Shown here piece by piece: positions 10,676-20,989 of a DNA stretch of 64,000 nt; the first letter of the stretch is position 1; each line of letters starts with the position of its first letter. A program made the translations under genes and the position numbers. The notes below the pieces were generated by a model. The model saw only the letters and a list, made by a program, of their open reading frames with translations, was not told where the DNA came from and searched no databases. The stretch is from Heracleum sosnowskyi. Taxonomy: Eukaryota; Streptophyta; Magnoliopsida; Apiales; Apiaceae. Location of the stretch: contig CM061245.1 in NCBI GenBank assembly GCA_030848705.1, positions 72,713,564 to 72,777,563 on the forward strand, written 5' to 3'.

Positions 10676-10684
10676 CTTTTATAG
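10676..10684 (-). promoter_or_regulatory. TATA box for the antisense ORF of element B
   Basis: Minus strand reads CTATAAAAG, 92 bp upstream of the ATG at 10584. The leader between them is pyrimidine-rich and has no ATG in good context. Confidence 0.45.
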
Positions 10685-10863
10685 ATAATGTGTATTAAGG
10701 GTGCAGGTCTTTTCTACAATCTCAAGGAGACGGTTCGGTTTTCCATAAATATTTTTGCCTCGTTTGCTGGTAAGCGTGTTTTAATTCTATGACCATTAAT
10801 TTGGTTATTTTTCTTAAACCAAAACGCTATTCAGGATTGTTAAAATAAATTTTGTTTTCTTAA

Positions 10864-13800
10864 ATAAAATTTTATTTTAATCTTATTGAATATTTTTTAA
10901 TCCTGATATGGCAAAACATTTTGTGCGGAAATGCTTTTATTCCTGATGAGGTTAGGTTTTTCTTACATCAGAAAATGCCTACTCGTTATGGACTACTTTC
11001 TAATGGTATGGTACAAGGACCAACCCACCTTGTTCCTGACACAAGCATGCAACCTAAACAGTCTAAACAGTTAACAACCACCTCTACTGTCTCTCAAAAG
11101 ACTTTAGTTGTAAAATCAAAGAAATCAGCTAGAACTGATGTGTCTGGAAGGCAATCAGGTTCAAAGGATTTTTCCTCTACACCACTCACTAAAAAGAAGA
11201 TACAAGGGGGTGTACAAGGGGTCCTGGTGAAGAAAGCTGATAAGGTTGTTAAGAATGTTCCTGTGAAAAGGAAGTTAAGGTTGATTGATGAAAGTGATTC
11301 AGAGGATGACTTACCTATATCCTCTGTGATGAATGTGAACAAGGAAGTTGCTGATACTGCTACTAAAGCTGTGGTACCTTCATCAAAACCATAAAAGACA
11401 AGGAAATTATCAAAGAGCAGGTATCATATTCCTTTGACAGTGCAAATGCAGGATACTGATATTCAGACATCAAATCCTGATGTTAGTATTCCTGATGCAG
11501 CAACAAAAGTTGTCTCTATATCAGACTCTCCAGCCTCTCCATCTCAGATTCGAGGACATTCTTGGGAGAAGGTATCTACAACTGCTTCCTTGGTTGGTCT
11601 TACACCTACATCAAAGAAAAAGAGGAATGCAGAAGAGTTAGTCTATCAGAGACAGAAGAAGCTGAAAGGATCAAGCCCACAAGAACCTGAATTTCAGAGT
11701 AATTCAGCAGCTACTGTTGATCCTGCCACACAAGAACCACTCAATCAAAGTTTGGGTGAAGGCTTAGCTAGTGGAATGGTCACACAAGAACCATTTTCTC
11801 AAAGGGAGAATGAAGACATCAACATTCCAGCTACACAAGAACCATCTTCTCAAAGTGAAGATGCAGGCAAAGCTACATCTTCTGTTGAAAGATTGGTCGA
11901 GAACATTGTCAATGAGGGAAGCACACAAGAACCTTTAGCTCAAAGTGTTGAAGTAGCTTCTGAACCTCAAGCTCCACAAGAACCATTGGTAGCAAATACT
12001 GATGCAAGCATATCAAATCCTGACGATGTTCATCCTGACGCTAGTGGTGCTCCTGATAATGAACCTATTTTGATACAGCCACTTCGTTCAAGACCAATGG
12101 ATCATCCTATCTCAGAATCTCAGGATAAACTGAAAGGTATTGCAATTCCTGATCCTGATATATCTCATGGTTCTGCTGATGATAATTCTGATGATGATAG
12201 TGATGATGATACTGAGAATAGAAAAGAGAAGGAACAGCTTGCTACAGCACTCAAGATTAGTCTTGGAACTAATTTTGGTTCATCAAGTACATATATGGCT
12301 AGCAATGCTTCCACTGGGAAAGATCAGAGACAAGATTTTTCTACTCCTTCCTTTGATCCTGCAGAGGCATTTAGACAGAATGAATGGAACAATTCATGGC
12401 ACAATTCTGATGAATCTATCAGTTTTTCTTCTGCTATTGAACATGCCTATAATGCAGTGAAGTCTATAGAGAATCAAGACTTGAAGAATCATCTGAAGGC
12501 TACTACTCTGTTATCCAAAAGCCTGAAAAGTGAGATTGATTCTATCAAGGGTTCAACTGAAAAAGTGAGGACTGATATATTTACTAATTTTACAAAGGTG
12601 CCTACTACTTTACAACTGAGGGTAGTGGAATCCCAAGTGAAATCTGTTGTTTCAGAACAAACCTCCATCAATCAAAGAATTGATTCTCTGGATACTAAGG
12701 TAACTGAAATTCAAGCCTCTCTTTCCTTAATTTTGCAATTATTGTCAAATCCTGATGTCAAAAAGGGGGAGAAGGTTATTCAGACAAAATGTACACCTGA
12801 TCTAGTATTAAGAAATAATGATGATGATACTGGAGATGATGGTGGTGACAAAGTGATACAAGGAGAAACCTCTGATGCTGTTGTTATGAAGACAATCCAA
12901 ACTTCTCAAAGTCAAACAACGCAGTCAACTCATGTTTCTGATTCTGGAGTTAAGACAGTAAGAACATTGGTGCAATCTCAGATCCTGACGGAAGATCAAA
13001 TCCTGACACCTGGTCATGGACACATTCTTGCTACAATTCCTGAAGGTGATGAAGATGTGATTATTGATAATCCTGAAGATGCATCAAATTTATTCCAGAA
13101 GTTTTCTACAAAAGATGGTAGAATTGTTACTCTTTATCACACTGATAAAAGAGTTCAACAATTATTTGCCAGAAAAGCACTCTCTACAGCAAGTGAAGAA
13201 TATCCAGATCTCTCACATGAAGAATTTTTGAGACTACAAAAAGAGACAATGGAAAGCTATACTGCTCCTGCTAGAGGTAGAGGAAGCAGAGGTAGGAGAG
13301 GTGCTAGAAGAAGTAGAAGAGGTTCTTCAACTCAAACAGTACCTAGACAGACAAGGTCTAGAGGGTTAAGAATTGAAGAAATTCCTGAACCTATTCAAAC
13401 TCTAGTAGTTCATGACAGATCTACTTTTGGTGATGATGGAATTGTTGAAGAAGAACCTGAATTGAAAAGAAAATCAAGTAAATCAACTCTCAGCAATACA
13501 AATCAAATTGAAGATTCTAATCCTGACAATATTCAAGATCCTGACGAATCTGAAATTCTGCAAGAAGTTGATTTGATAATCTTATCTACTGTTGTTGATT
13601 GTCACAACAAAGAAGTAGATGAAGAAGAAGAAGCCAGAAGAAGAGATATTACAAAGAGAACAAATGAAGATTTTAATCTCTATCTACAAAGGCTTAAAGT
13701 TTCAAATAAAAGACAATGGAGAAATTCAAGCAGACAAGAATCTTTACTTGAAAGAAGCTACGCTCATGAAAAGGAGAAAGACAAGAAGTGGAAACATATT

Positions 13801-14622
13801 AGCACATTAAGTTGTGATACACCTATCAATTTTCAGTCTGGTGGAATTATTACAAGCGCTTCAAGTGTTGTTGATTTATCTGAGATGGTTAGATCAAAAG
13901 CACTCTGGTTAAAGATGTTTTCGAATCTGAAGCAATTGTCAAGTAATTCAAGAGGAGGTATTGGACACAGAGATGGTGAATATCTGAATATGTCATATGT
14001 TGATCCTTACTCCTTGACAGAAATTGGAGGTACTTTAACTTCTGAAAACCTGAACAATTTATTAGCTGTTGATATAGTTATAGATTGTCATGATGGTTTT
14101 GAAAAGAAAGAAAAGCTTCTGTACTTCATGAAAGATGGTAGTGTGAAGATTCTATCTATTCAAGATCTGCTGATGAAAACTACACAGGAACTGAAATATG
14201 TTCACTATCTGTTAAGATGGAAGAACCAAGTGTACAAAGAATGGAGTGACATGATTTTGTCAACTATAAGAAGAAGACTGGATGGAAACAGTAATTTCGA
14301 TGGTAATTATACTCCCATGTACTTAAATCAAAGAGGTCAGGATGTGGAAATGCAAAGGGGTACTGCTGTTAAAGAAGTAAATTTTGGCATGACTCATCTT
14401 TCTCTCAATCCTGATGGGAAGGAAATTGCTTATCTTTTGCTTGAAGAGCACAGTCTACAGAGAAACTCCATACAGAATCTCAGAGCAGCTATCTACCAGA
14501 TTAATGAGGAAGATGAAGAACTCAGAAATCTTAAGGAAAGACTGATTCAAATTCTTGAAGAAAAAGAAGAAAGTTTATTATCCAACTTCTTGAAGATGAA
14601 TCTGTTCTATCAAAAAGCTTAA
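10864..14622 (+). pseudogene. Element B ORF3 (extra, formerly env-like ORF), N-truncated with internal stop
   Basis: Frame open from 10864 but with no start ATG in the expected place. The N-terminal domain seen in element C (39670) is missing apart from a short remnant (CGNAFIPDEVRFFLHQKMP). A single in-frame TAA at 11392-11394 splits it; the rest (11395-14622) is continuous. Visible parts: repeats of TQEP..Q in the first third; many NPD/IPD peptides produced by the word AATCCTGAT; a coiled coil (HLKATTLLSKSLKSEIDSIK); the KKGEKV purine-tract motif; an RG-rich stretch ARGRGSRGRRGARRSRRG; and a C-terminal module ending NLRAAIYQINEEDEE that is conserved in C and E. No signal peptide or membrane helix is seen, so an envelope role is not supported. 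Confidence 0.8.
12760..12775 (+). other. Purine tract inside ORF3 of element B
   Basis: AAAAAGGGGGAGAAGG encodes KKGEK. The same tract occurs in ORF3 of A (23041), C (37405-37420, minus strand) and E (62848-62862, minus strand). It resembles the polypurine tract next to the 3' LTR (GGGGGAGA). Confidence 0.5.
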
Positions 14623-14718
14623 ACAGATAAGTTGTTTCTGAAGATACTCGTACATTTTGATACATGTTTTTGACATCATTGAATATTTGGAATCTATACT
14701 TTATTTCACAAAGTATGA

Positions 14719-14731
14719 GATTGGGGGAGAT
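14719..14731 (+). other. Element B 3' polypurine tract
   Basis: GATTGGGGGAGAT directly before the 3' LTR at 14732; plus-strand primer in reverse transcription. Confidence 0.85.
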
Positions 14732-15331
14732 TGTTAGATCAGAATTCAATGATCATCAGAAGCTAGACTCAACTGATCAGGATTGATGACGTCATCAGTA
14801 TTGCATGGTCATCAGTATTTGATCAAGCGTCAGTATCTTATTGATCATCAGGATTCCTACTCAGACTATGATCAGGTTTGATCATCAGGACTTGAAGCTG
14901 ATCAGGATTCCTACTTCGAGTTATATTTGGAGTCTAGATAAACATGGAAGTTTGTTCCTGGTTTGTAGAATGCAGCTATCGATTAAAGATATGTTTCTAT
15001 CTTTGTTATGATTAGGACTTATCTTGTTATTGATAGAGAAGCTGTGTGCACTATATAAACACAGTTTTGGTTTCGATTTATGTATTCATTCGAGAGAGAA
15101 CATAATCGAAGAGAAGCTCTTAAGAACAGAATTTCTTGAGAGAGTTTTTGTAAGCTAGCAGCTCTTAAGAACATCAGAATTTCTTAAGAGAGTTTGTAAC
15201 AGTTTTATATCAAAGTTAATAAAGCTGTTATTGTTATTGTTATTGATCTTTCATATTTGTGTTATATAAAGTCGAGAATCTTATACAATTGTATTCAACC
15301 CCCTTCTACAATTGTTATTTACTGGGCAACA
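14732..15331 (+). repeat. Element B 3' LTR
   Basis: 600 bp, identical in length to the 5' LTR with two substitutions seen (GATTGCTGACG versus GATTGATGACG; TTATTAATC versus TTATTGATC). Terminal hairpin at 15285-15315. Confidence 0.95.
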
Positions 15332-16270
15332 AAGTTCTTAAGATTAAAAATTTAGAATCTAAAAATGAAGAACTAGAGCTTGTAGCTGTCACATTAGAAG
15401 ATCTTAAGTAAAAGAACGCGTACTTAGAGAACAAGGTCAAGTGTAATAATGAGATAGAGACTATCCTCAGGAAGCAGATTTCAGATTTAGATTTGAAGCT
15501 GAATGCTTTTAAGAATTCCGCCCTAATTGCTAAGGAGATCATTGATACTCAGGCCAGGGAATAAAACTGCTATAGGATTTGACTATGACAAGAAAGTTGG
15601 TAAGAAGATAGTGGAATTCCCTGTGACACCTTCAGTTGTCAAAAGGAATACTCCACATGTTCTTAAGAATGTTGATTGTCCAGTTTTTGTTAAGCCTTTT
15701 CCACCACTCTTTCATGAGGATGACCTTTTCATAAGACAAGAATTGCTTGAGGAGGATTTGTTGAAGGAAAAAGAGGTAAAAACTAAGTTACCTAGGAAAT
15801 CAGTAAAAACTGAATTACCTAAACCTGATTTACCTAAAACTGAAGTAGGTGACTTAGTTAGTAATGCTAAACAGAACAGGAATGGGAAGAAGAAGATTGT
15901 TAATCAGGAAATGGTTCCATATTCTCCCATTGCATCTAGGAAGTTGTGCGCTATTTGTAATTCTGCTGGACACCTTACACATGCATGTAAAAAGGTTAAA
16001 GTAGAAACTGCTAATACTTCTGAAATGCATAACATGTCTGACATGCCTGATCTTCATGAACCCTGTGGAAAGAAAGAGTGTTTGCTATGTAAGTACAACA
16101 TCATGCATGCTTATTTTAAGTTGATGAATGACTGTAGCAAAAGCACTGTTAATGTTAAATCCACAGATACTATGAATATCAAACAGGGTAAGACTAAATT
16201 GAATGTTACTCCTGTTAAATCATCTAAACCTTCAGGGCCCAAACAATTTTGGGTACCAAAGTCCGCTTAA
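15332..16270 (+). pseudogene. Element A gag, C-terminal part
   Basis: Resumes at the duplicated AAGTT after element B. In frame with the N-terminal part there is a TAA at 15409-15411, then a frameshift near 15555-15562; from 15527 the downstream frame is open to the TAA at 16270. It encodes a coiled-coil region, a knuckle CAICNSAGHLTHAC and a second Cys/His cluster (CGKKECLLCKYN), ending GPKQFWVPKSA. That tail corresponds to the WVPK tail of the B and C Gags. The lesions lie wholly within the candidate intron. Confidence 0.8.
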
Positions 16271-16287
16271 TCAATCTGTGATTGCAG

Positions 16288-19200
16288 GGTAAGGTTAAAA
16301 GCTCAAAGGTTGTGTGGATTCTGGATAGTGGCTGTTCTAGACACATGACAGGTGAAGAGTCCCTGCTTATAGAGGTGGTTAAGAAGACCGGCCCGATTGT
16401 AACCTTTGGAGATGACAGCAAAGGATTCACTACGGGATATGGTAAATTGAAAGCTGGAAATGTCATCATAGAAAACATCTCTCTTGTTGAAGGATTAAAG
16501 CACAATCTTCTAAGTATCAGTCAGTTCTGTGATAAAGGCTACACTGTAGATTTCAGAAAGGACAAGTGCTTGATCACCAACAGGAAGGATGAGAAGCTTA
16601 CTCTACTGGGAGTGAGAAAAGGAAATTTGTTTATAGCTGACTTAAGTTCTACCAGTGAAGGAGAAGTTACATGTTTCTACAGTAAGGCTTCTTCAGAACA
16701 AAGTTGGCTATGGCACAAGAAGCTCTCACACTTGAACTTCAAAACTATGAACTCTTTGGTAAAGAGAGAGTTAGTGAGAGGGTTGCCCCTGATGGAATTC
16801 AATCAGGAGGGACTATGTGAAGCATGTGAAAAAGGGAAGTCGGAGAAAGCATCACATGGAAGCAAAGGAATGACAAGCATTACTGAACCATTACAACTGA
16901 TTCATATGGATTTATTTGGTCCAGTCAATGTTATGTCACTTTCAAGAAAAAGATATGCATTGGTGATGGTGGATGACTACTCCAAGTACACGTGGGTGTT
17001 GTGCATACAATCAAAGGATGAAGCAACACAACTAATCATTGATCACATCTAGAAGATAGAAGTGGAAGCTAAGCTACCTGTGCGGACAATCAGATCAGAC
17101 AATGGAACTGAATTCAAGAATGCAGTTCTTAATGATTTCTGCTCAGAGAAAGGAATATCAAGACAGTTTTCAGCACCAAGAACTCCTCAACAGAATGGAG
17201 TAGTGGAAAGGAAGAACAGGACCTTGGTTGAAGCAGCAAGGACCATGTTGAATGAAGCAAAACTTCCCACTTACTTTTGGGCTGAAGCAGTGAACACAGC
17301 TTGCTACACTCAGAATCGAACCCTGATCAACAAAGATCATGAAAAGACTCCGTATGAGTTAATGGCCAACAAGAAGCCAACACTGAAGTACTTTCATGTG
17401 TTTGGTGCAAAGTGCTTTGTACTTAAAGATGGAGAACATCTTGGCAAGTTTGATGCCAAAGCAGATGAAGGCATTTTTCTGGGCTATTCTCTGGAATCTA
17501 AGGCTTTCAGGGTATATGTGATTGAAGATAAGATGGTGTTGGAAAGCTTTAATGTAACATTTGACGACACCAAAAGACCAGGCCTGCAAACTGGAGAGAA
17601 CTCTGAATCCTTGGTATTTGAAAATCTATCTGGAGATCTCTCTAACAATGAAGTAGAACCTGAAGTTGTTACAGTTATCAATAATAATCATGATGATAAT
17701 GATTCTGGACCAAGTGGTGATAGTGGTGGACATACTCAAACTACTATTGGATCCACTAGTCAGTCTACAGAATCAACAGATCAAACCGTCAACAACTCAG
17801 GGGGAGCAGGAGAAGGATCAACTAGTCACACTCCACAACATCTAGAACAAGGAGAATCATCACGATCGCATCTGCCAAGACAAAGGGTATGGAATAGAGA
17901 TCATCCCTTTCACTTGATCATTGGTGATCCGGACACAGGAGTGAGAACTAGGAGAACATCACAAAATGAATGTCACTATTCTGGGTTTCTTTCAGAAACA
18001 GAACCTAAGAAAGTTGAAGATGCTCTAGATGATCCAGATTGGGTGATTGCTATGCAAGAGGAACTCAATCAGTTTGAAAGGCAGAAAGTTTGGAAGCTGG
18101 TACCCAGGCCTAAGGGAAAATATGTTATTGGAACACGATGGGTATTCAGAAATAAGTTGGACGAAGATGGCATTGTAACGAGAAACAAAGCCAGACTAGT
18201 TGCTAAAGGTTACTCTCAAGAAGAGGGAATTGATTATGATGAAACCTATGCACCAGTAGCAAGACTTGAGGCCATCAGAATGTTTCTGGCATTTGCTGCA
18301 CATTCCAATTACAAGGTATATCAGATGGATGTGAAGAGTGCTTTTCTGAACGGAGAGTTAGAAGAAGAAGTGTATGTGGAACAACCTCCAGGTTTTGAGG
18401 ATTCAAAACTGGAAGACTTTGTGTACTTTTTATTCAAAGCTCTCTACGGACTCAAACAAGCTCCAAGGACATGGTATGACACTCTCTCTGAATTATTACT
18501 TGAAAATGATTTTACAAGAGGTGTCGTAGACAAAACTCTCTTTGTCAAAAAGCATAAAAATGATTTGATATTGGTGCAAGTATATGTTGATGACATAATA
18601 TTTGGTTCTACTAATGATGATCTATGCAAGAGATTTGCTAAGTTAATGCAGAGTCGTTATGAAATGAGCATGATGGGTGAATTGTCATTCTTTCTTGGAC
18701 TGCAAGTATATCAAAAACAAGATGGTATATTCATTTGTCATTCCAAGTACATTAAAGATCTTCTGAAGAAGTATCAAATGGAAGACTCATCTACAGCAAA
18801 GACTCCTATGCCAACTGACACTAAGCTTGATAAGGATGAAACTGGTAAGAAGGTTGACATCACAGGCTACAGAGGTATGATAGGCTCATTACTTTATCTC
18901 ACTGCAAGTAGACCAGATATAATGTTTGCAAATGCTTGTGTGCTAGGTTTCAGTCTGATCCTAAAGAATCTCATCTAATAGCTGTTAAGCGAATATTTAG
19001 ATATCTTAAGGGGACTCCAAATCTTGGAATTTGGTACCCTAAAGATACAGGATTTGATCTTATTGGATACACAGACTCTGATTTTGCAGGTTGTAAGATT
19101 GATCGGAAGAGTACTTCAGGAAGCAGTCAGTTTCTTGGAAGAAGATTAGTTTCTTGGTATAGCAAGAAGCATCATTCAGTTTCGACATCAACAGCTGAGG

Positions 19201-19529
19201 CTGAATACATTGCTGCTAGAAGCTGTTGTGCTCAGATCTTGTGGATGAGAAACCAACTCCGTGACTATGGGCTTTTGTTGACAAAGATTCCAATATTTTG
19301 CGACAACACAAGTGCCATAGCAATCTCAAACAACCCAGTGCAACACTCGAGGACGAAGCACATCGACATCAGGTATCATTTTATCCGAGAGCATGTCATG
19401 AATGGAACTGTGGAGTTACATTTTGTACCCACAGAGGAACAAATTGCAGACATCTTTACTAAACCGCTTGATGAATCCACTTTTTCAAAGCTGGTTGGTG
19501 AACTTGGGATGTTAAATCTTTCTAATTAA
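16288..19529 (+). pseudogene. pol: Element A pol: protease, integrase, RT, RNase H (one nonsense, one frameshift)
   Basis: No ATG near the start: the frame begins TTG CAG GGT directly after an in-frame TGA (16279-16281), as in element C. Protease WILDSGCSRHMTG; integrase zinc finger (WHKKLSHLNF...CEACEKGK); DDE core in HMDLFGPV, RSDNGTEFKN and NGVVERKNRT; RT YQMDVKSAFLNGELEEE and VYVDDIIFG; RNase H SDFAGCKIDRKSTSG and FCDNTSAIA. An amber TAG at 17050-17052 lies inside integrase. A one-base deletion near 18930 shifts the frame between RT and RNase H; the downstream frame runs to 19529. Apart from these two lesions the polyprotein is complete. Confidence 0.93.
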
Positions 19530-20488
19530 TTTTGATTAGAAGTCAGTAACTGCAAATATTCCTAGTGAATACATGAGTTCAAGAATTTCCATATCCTTAG
19601 GACTCGTGAATTTATTTTCTGGAGCAATTCTCGTAGTTAGGATTATTGTACTAATTTTATGTCATAATTATGGATGATATATCTTCTGGCATTTAATTGG
19701 TTATTAATTCTAAAAATTATTTAGGTGCTAATATTTGTTTTAAATATTAAAGCATCTATTTAATTTGAATTAATTTACTGTGTTTTTGACATTGTGGATT
19801 AATGCAACATAATTTATTGGATTTTAAATTGATTAATATCATTTGATGATATTTAGTTGATTTTATTTTGAGAAAATTGTGAATTTTCTGTTAACAATTA
19901 ATTTTGGTAAATTTGAAAAAGTTTATTCAAAATAAAACTTGACAGGAAATACAAAAGTTTGATTTTTGAAGCATGAACAGGTTTTAAAAATTGAACAGAA
20001 GCAAAAACCATCGAATTTAGAAAATTCGATAGTTTTTCTAAGTACTAAATAAAAACCATCGAACATCAATTCGATAGTTTTTAAATAGGAAAAGAAAAAA
20101 CCATCGAAAACACATTTCGATAGTTTTTTAGAATAATTTTTAAAATATATCGAAGGAATTTACCTAATTCAATATTTAAATTTTCGATAGATTTTTAAAA
20201 AAATCAGTAGAAAAAGCATCGAAGTGAATTTAATTACTTTTTATATTTAAATTCTCGATAGCTTTTCTAAAAACAGTTCGATAGTTTTTGAGTTTTAATA
20301 GAAAAACTCCTTCGATAGTTTTCTGATAAAGTCCGTTGGACTTCATATTTTTCAGCTTCGATAGTTTTTCAAAAACTATCAAAGGATTAATGACTTTATT
20401 ACCCCCCCCCTAGAAAACATATCGAAGGTTAATTAAAAATCTATCGAACACTGTGTTTAATTAAATACCCCTGTCAGTGTAAAAATGG
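19530..20488 (+). repeat. Element A pol-ORF3 spacer with CGATAGTTTTT hairpin cluster
   Basis: No ORF. From about 19990 to 20450 there are eight or more occurrences of ATCGAA...TTCGATAGTTTTT, often as inverted pairs around AT-rich loops. The same word occurs in both LTRs of this element (1176-1330 and 24687-24830). 19530-19990 is AT-rich without visible structure. Confidence 0.6.
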
Positions 20489-20496
20489 TATAAAAG
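20489..20496 (+). promoter_or_regulatory. Internal TATA box upstream of element A ORF3
   Basis: TATAAAAG, 494 bp upstream of the ORF3 ATG at 20990. A T-rich/pyrimidine leader with a TTCACAG acceptor-like site follows. It suggests a subgenomic promoter for ORF3; not proven. Confidence 0.4.
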
Positions 20497-20989
20497 AGCC
20501 CCTTAGACGTTTTTTTTCTTCTATTCACAGATCTAAGAAAAGCATTTTATACTTACAAAGTTACATACACAAACAAGAACGTCTCCTTCGATATTTTCTT
20601 CAAAATCTCAGATTAAAACTTGAAAAAGTTACTGTTATTCCATTGTTAATTGATTTTAACCGTGAAGTTTGTTTCTTTTTGAGTTTTTTTTTTGAAACAT
20701 ATCAAGGAAGAAAACCATCGAACTTGAATCCTTGAACCTTATAGAACTGTTAACAGTGTTACTCTTTAGAAATTATTTGTTTATCAATTGATTTCTTTGG
20801 ATTAAAGTGAATATTTGAAGTTAACAATTTAGGGTTCTAATTTGAGTAGTGTTTTGTTCAAGTTTGTGTTTTTAAGGAATAAAAAGGGTTATTTTAGTCA
20901 TAAGTTTGATTAATTAGTGATAATTAATTAAATTTAAGTGGAAATTTAGTTTTGGTTTAATATTTAATTTTCTGGATATTTGAAAAATA

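Larger units (their letters stand above)
3414..15331 (+). mobile_element. Element B: Ty1/copia Sirevirus-type LTR retrotransposon
   Basis: Two 600-bp LTRs (3414-4013, 14732-15331) begin TGTTAGATC and end GGGCAACA. I see only two substitutions between them, so the insertion is recent. TSD AAGTT at 3409-3413 and 15332-15336. A primer site follows the left LTR and a GGGGGAGA purine tract precedes the right LTR. The 11.9-kb element holds gag, pol, an antisense ORF and a long ORF3. Pol carries a deletion and ORF3 has an internal stop and lacks its N-terminus, so this copy cannot move on its own. It interrupts the gag of element A. Confidence 0.95.
3285..16287 (+). other. Element A candidate gag-pol intron (carries element B)
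   Basis: Donor CAG|GTACCT at 3284/3285 and acceptor TGATTGCAG|GGT at 16287/16288, both in codon phase 0. Removing element B and its TSD leaves about 1.08 kb, close to the equivalent intervals in B (1164 bp) and C (1105 bp). Splicing is a prediction from sequence only. Confidence 0.45.

Noticed and set aside
10864..14622. ORF3 as a retroviral envelope gene
   Set aside because: No signal peptide, transmembrane helix or cleavage site visible in any of the four ORF3 copies.
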